Source: Bryobacterales bacterium (GTDB lineage Bacteria > Acidobacteriota > Terriglobia > Bryobacterales > Bryobacteraceae). Taken from it: 15,369 nt of DNA. Location of the stretch: positions 1 to 15,369 of the forward strand of contig DNFG01000091.1 in assembly GCA_003487005.1 (NCBI GenBank), read 5' to 3'. The notes under the pieces were generated by a model. That model worked only from the letters and a program-made list of their open reading frames with translations. It made no database searches and was not told the DNA's origin. Shown here piece after piece: positions 13,990 to 15,369 of this stretch. Made by a program: the position numbers and the translations under genes. Numbering within the stretch: the stretch's first letter is position 1; every line of letters starts with the position of its first letter.

Positions 13990-15300
13990 ATGTCTTCGAT
14001 GACCAATCCGGAATCCGGCCCCCCGGCAGCCCCCGAGACCACCCCCAAGCGCGGTCTCTTCCGCCAGTTAGTCCCCTACCTGACGCTGGTCGCCATCGGC
14101 GCGGGCATCCTGCTGTTCATGAACTATCTCAATCAGCAGAAAGCGAAACAGGCAGCCGCCGCCGTCCAGACCACTTACAAGATCGCGACGGCCACTCGCG
14201 GTGACCTGAACCTCAAGGTCCGCCTCAACGGCGTCACCACCGCCCGCGACTATGCTGATATCGTCGCCCCCCGCCTCCGCGGCCGTGGCATGGAACGCGG
14301 CATGAATATCCTCAAGCTCGCCCCCGCCGGGTCCATCATCCAGGCGGGAGAACTCGTCGCCGAACTCGATGCCCAGACCCTCAAGGATCGCATCGATGAC
14401 GAGCGCGACAACCTCGACCAGCGTGAGAACAATGTCAAGAAGCTGAAAGTCCAGCAGGAACTCGACATGGAGAACCTCCGCCAGACTCTCCGCGTCGCCA
14501 AGTCCGAGCTCGATAAGGCCGAACTCGATTTCCGCATCTCCGAAGTCAGAACCCCCGTCGATCAGGAACTGCTCAAACTCGCTGTCGAAGAGGCCAAAGC
14601 CCGCTACGAGCAACTCAGCAAGGACGTCGCCCAGAAGGAAATCTCCCAGCGTGCCGACATGCGCATCACCGAGATCGAACTCCAGATCTCGAAGAGCGAT
14701 CTCGAACGGTACACTCGCGATCTCAGCCGCTTCTCCATCCGTGCGCCCATGACCGGCATGGTCGTCATGCAGACCATCAATCGCCCCGGCGGCGACCAGC
14801 AGCAGATCCAGGAAGGCGATACCGTGAATCCCGGCCAGCCCTTCATGAAGATCGTTGATGTCTCCAGCATGCAGGTCGAAGGCACCATCAACCAGGCCGA
14901 ATCGAGCCACTTCCGGATCGGTCAGTTTGCCACCGTCGGTCTGGATGCCTTCCCGGGCGCCGCCTTCCGTGGTCAGGTTCACTCGATTGGCGCTCTTGCC
15001 ACCCAATCCGGCCGCCAGCAATATTACATCCGTAACGTCCCCATCCGCGTCCAGATGTTACAGTTTGATCAGAGAGTCATTCCCGACCTGACCGCTTCCG
15101 CGGATGTTGCTCTCGAAGCGCAGGAGAATGTCCTCATGGTGCCCGCCTCCGCTGTTACGGTAGAGAAAGGTGCTTCTTATGTTTCGGTCCAGGGCCCGAA
15201 GGGCTTTGAACGCCGCGAAGTGAAGACCGGCTTGAACAACGGAACCCACGTCGCCATCCTCGACGGGCTCCAGGAAGGAGATAAAGTTCGGTTTAATTAG
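13990..15300 (+). CDS. HlyD/MacA-type periplasmic adaptor (membrane-fusion) protein
   Basis: 436 residues from ATG 13990. A Pro-rich cytoplasmic tip is followed by one membrane anchor at 29-46 (VPYLTLVAIGAGILLFM). The first half of the lipoyl/barrel-sandwich motif lies at about 85-128 (APAGSIIQAGELVAELDA). A long charged coiled-coil hairpin runs about 125-245, and the second lipoyl half follows at 248-295 (SIRAPMTGMVV, EGDTVNPGQPFMKIVD). A beta-barrel domain (296-380) and a membrane-proximal domain to the end (VLMVPASAVTVEKGASYVSV) complete the adaptor. Such proteins bridge an inner-membrane ABC or RND transporter and an outer-membrane channel. The transporter gene probably lies beyond the window edge. 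A GAGGAG at 13972-13977 is 12 bases upstream, rather far. A TTG at 13966 in frame would start at MFEESPIS but has that GAGGAG inside its own coding region, so ATG 13990 is preferred. The 141 bases after galE show no convincing promoter. Confidence 0.9.
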   Translation: MSSMTNPESGPPAAPETTPKRGLFRQLVPYLTLVAIGAGILLFMNYLNQQKAKQAAAAVQTTYKIATATRGDLNLKVRLNGVTTARDYADIVAPRLRGRGMERGMNILKLAPAGSIIQAGELVAELDAQTLKDRIDDERDNLDQRENNVKKLKVQQELDMENLRQTLRVAKSELDKAELDFRISEVRTPVDQELLKLAVEEAKARYEQLSKDVAQKEISQRADMRITEIELQISKSDLERYTRDLSRFSIRAPMTGMVVMQTINRPGGDQQQIQEGDTVNPGQPFMKIVDVSSMQVEGTINQAESSHFRIGQFATVGLDAFPGAAFRGQVHSIGALATQSGRQQYYIRNVPIRVQMLQFDQRVIPDLTASADVALEAQENVLMVPASAVTVEKGASYVSVQGPKGFERREVKTGLNNGTHVAILDGLQEGDKVRFN

Positions 15301-15330
15301 AGTCGACGTCAAACCGTTCTTCTCAGTCGA

Positions 15331-15369
15331 ATGCCAATATCTGCCGCCCCCTCCGTTCAGCAGCCTGCC
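15331..15369 (+). CDS. Possible start of the next gene (3' truncated)
   Basis: An ATG at 15331 opens a frame of 13 codons (MPISAAPSVQQPA) that is still open at the window edge. Position, 30 bases after an adaptor protein gene and on the same strand, would suit a transporter component. No ribosome binding site is visible and 13 residues show no family, so this is tentative. Confidence 0.2.
   Translation, partial: MPISAAPSVQQPA

Noticed and set aside
14068..15021. 317-codon minus-strand frame antisense to the adaptor gene
   Set aside because: Shadow of the coiled-coil coding region; no signal or domain and no promoter.

Overview
The window looks like chromosomal DNA of a high-GC member of the Acidobacteriota, most likely near the Bryobacterales/Solibacter group. 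The reasons are a von Willebrand A protein of the type expanded in Acidobacteria (MIDAS motif DTSNS, probable Tat leader), a PEP-CTERM protein, TonB-dependent receptors (one with an N-terminal carboxypeptidase-regulatory-like domain), and Gram-negative envelope genes throughout. This placement is inference from gene families; there is no rRNA gene here. I see no mobile element, CRISPR array, tRNA or phage gene.

Left part (1-4756): the 3' end of a TonB-dependent receptor runs stop-to-stop into rsmB (16S rRNA m5C methyltransferase, minus strand). rsmB is divergent from a ttcA-like tRNA thiolase gene; their start codons are only about 19 bases apart and share one nearly symmetric -10 element. 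Next come a DUF47/PhoU-like gene and a Pit-type phosphate permease, a conserved phosphate-uptake pair.

Middle (4716-7743): a minus-strand pair joined by an ATGA overlap encodes an ArnT/PMT-like membrane glycosyltransferase (GT-C fold) and a small ferric-reductase-like/MsrQ-like membrane protein that overlaps the 3' end of pit. A RluD-type pseudouridine synthase gene diverges from the glycosyltransferase. Strand composition changes at about 5.0-5.9 kb: the plus strand is mostly G-rich to the left and C-rich to the right, whatever the gene orientation.

Right part (7744-15369): a PEP-CTERM protein with a good sigma-70 promoter and ribosome binding site; a VWA protein that may be nearly leaderless; a complete BtuB-like TonB-dependent receptor on the minus strand, preceded by a clear cobalamin riboswitch with its own promoter; an exported glutathione peroxidase; a strong intrinsic terminator that directly abuts galE; and a HlyD/MacA-type membrane-fusion protein whose transporter partner probably lies just past the window.

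Most of the window is ordinary housekeeping and envelope content. The B12-controlled receptor is the best supported regulatory unit. The most unusual signals are the compact bidirectional promoter between rsmB and ttcA, the terminator touching galE, the skew switch, and the ferric-reductase-like protein that seems to lack one expected haem histidine. I did not find a self-contained novel multi-gene system.
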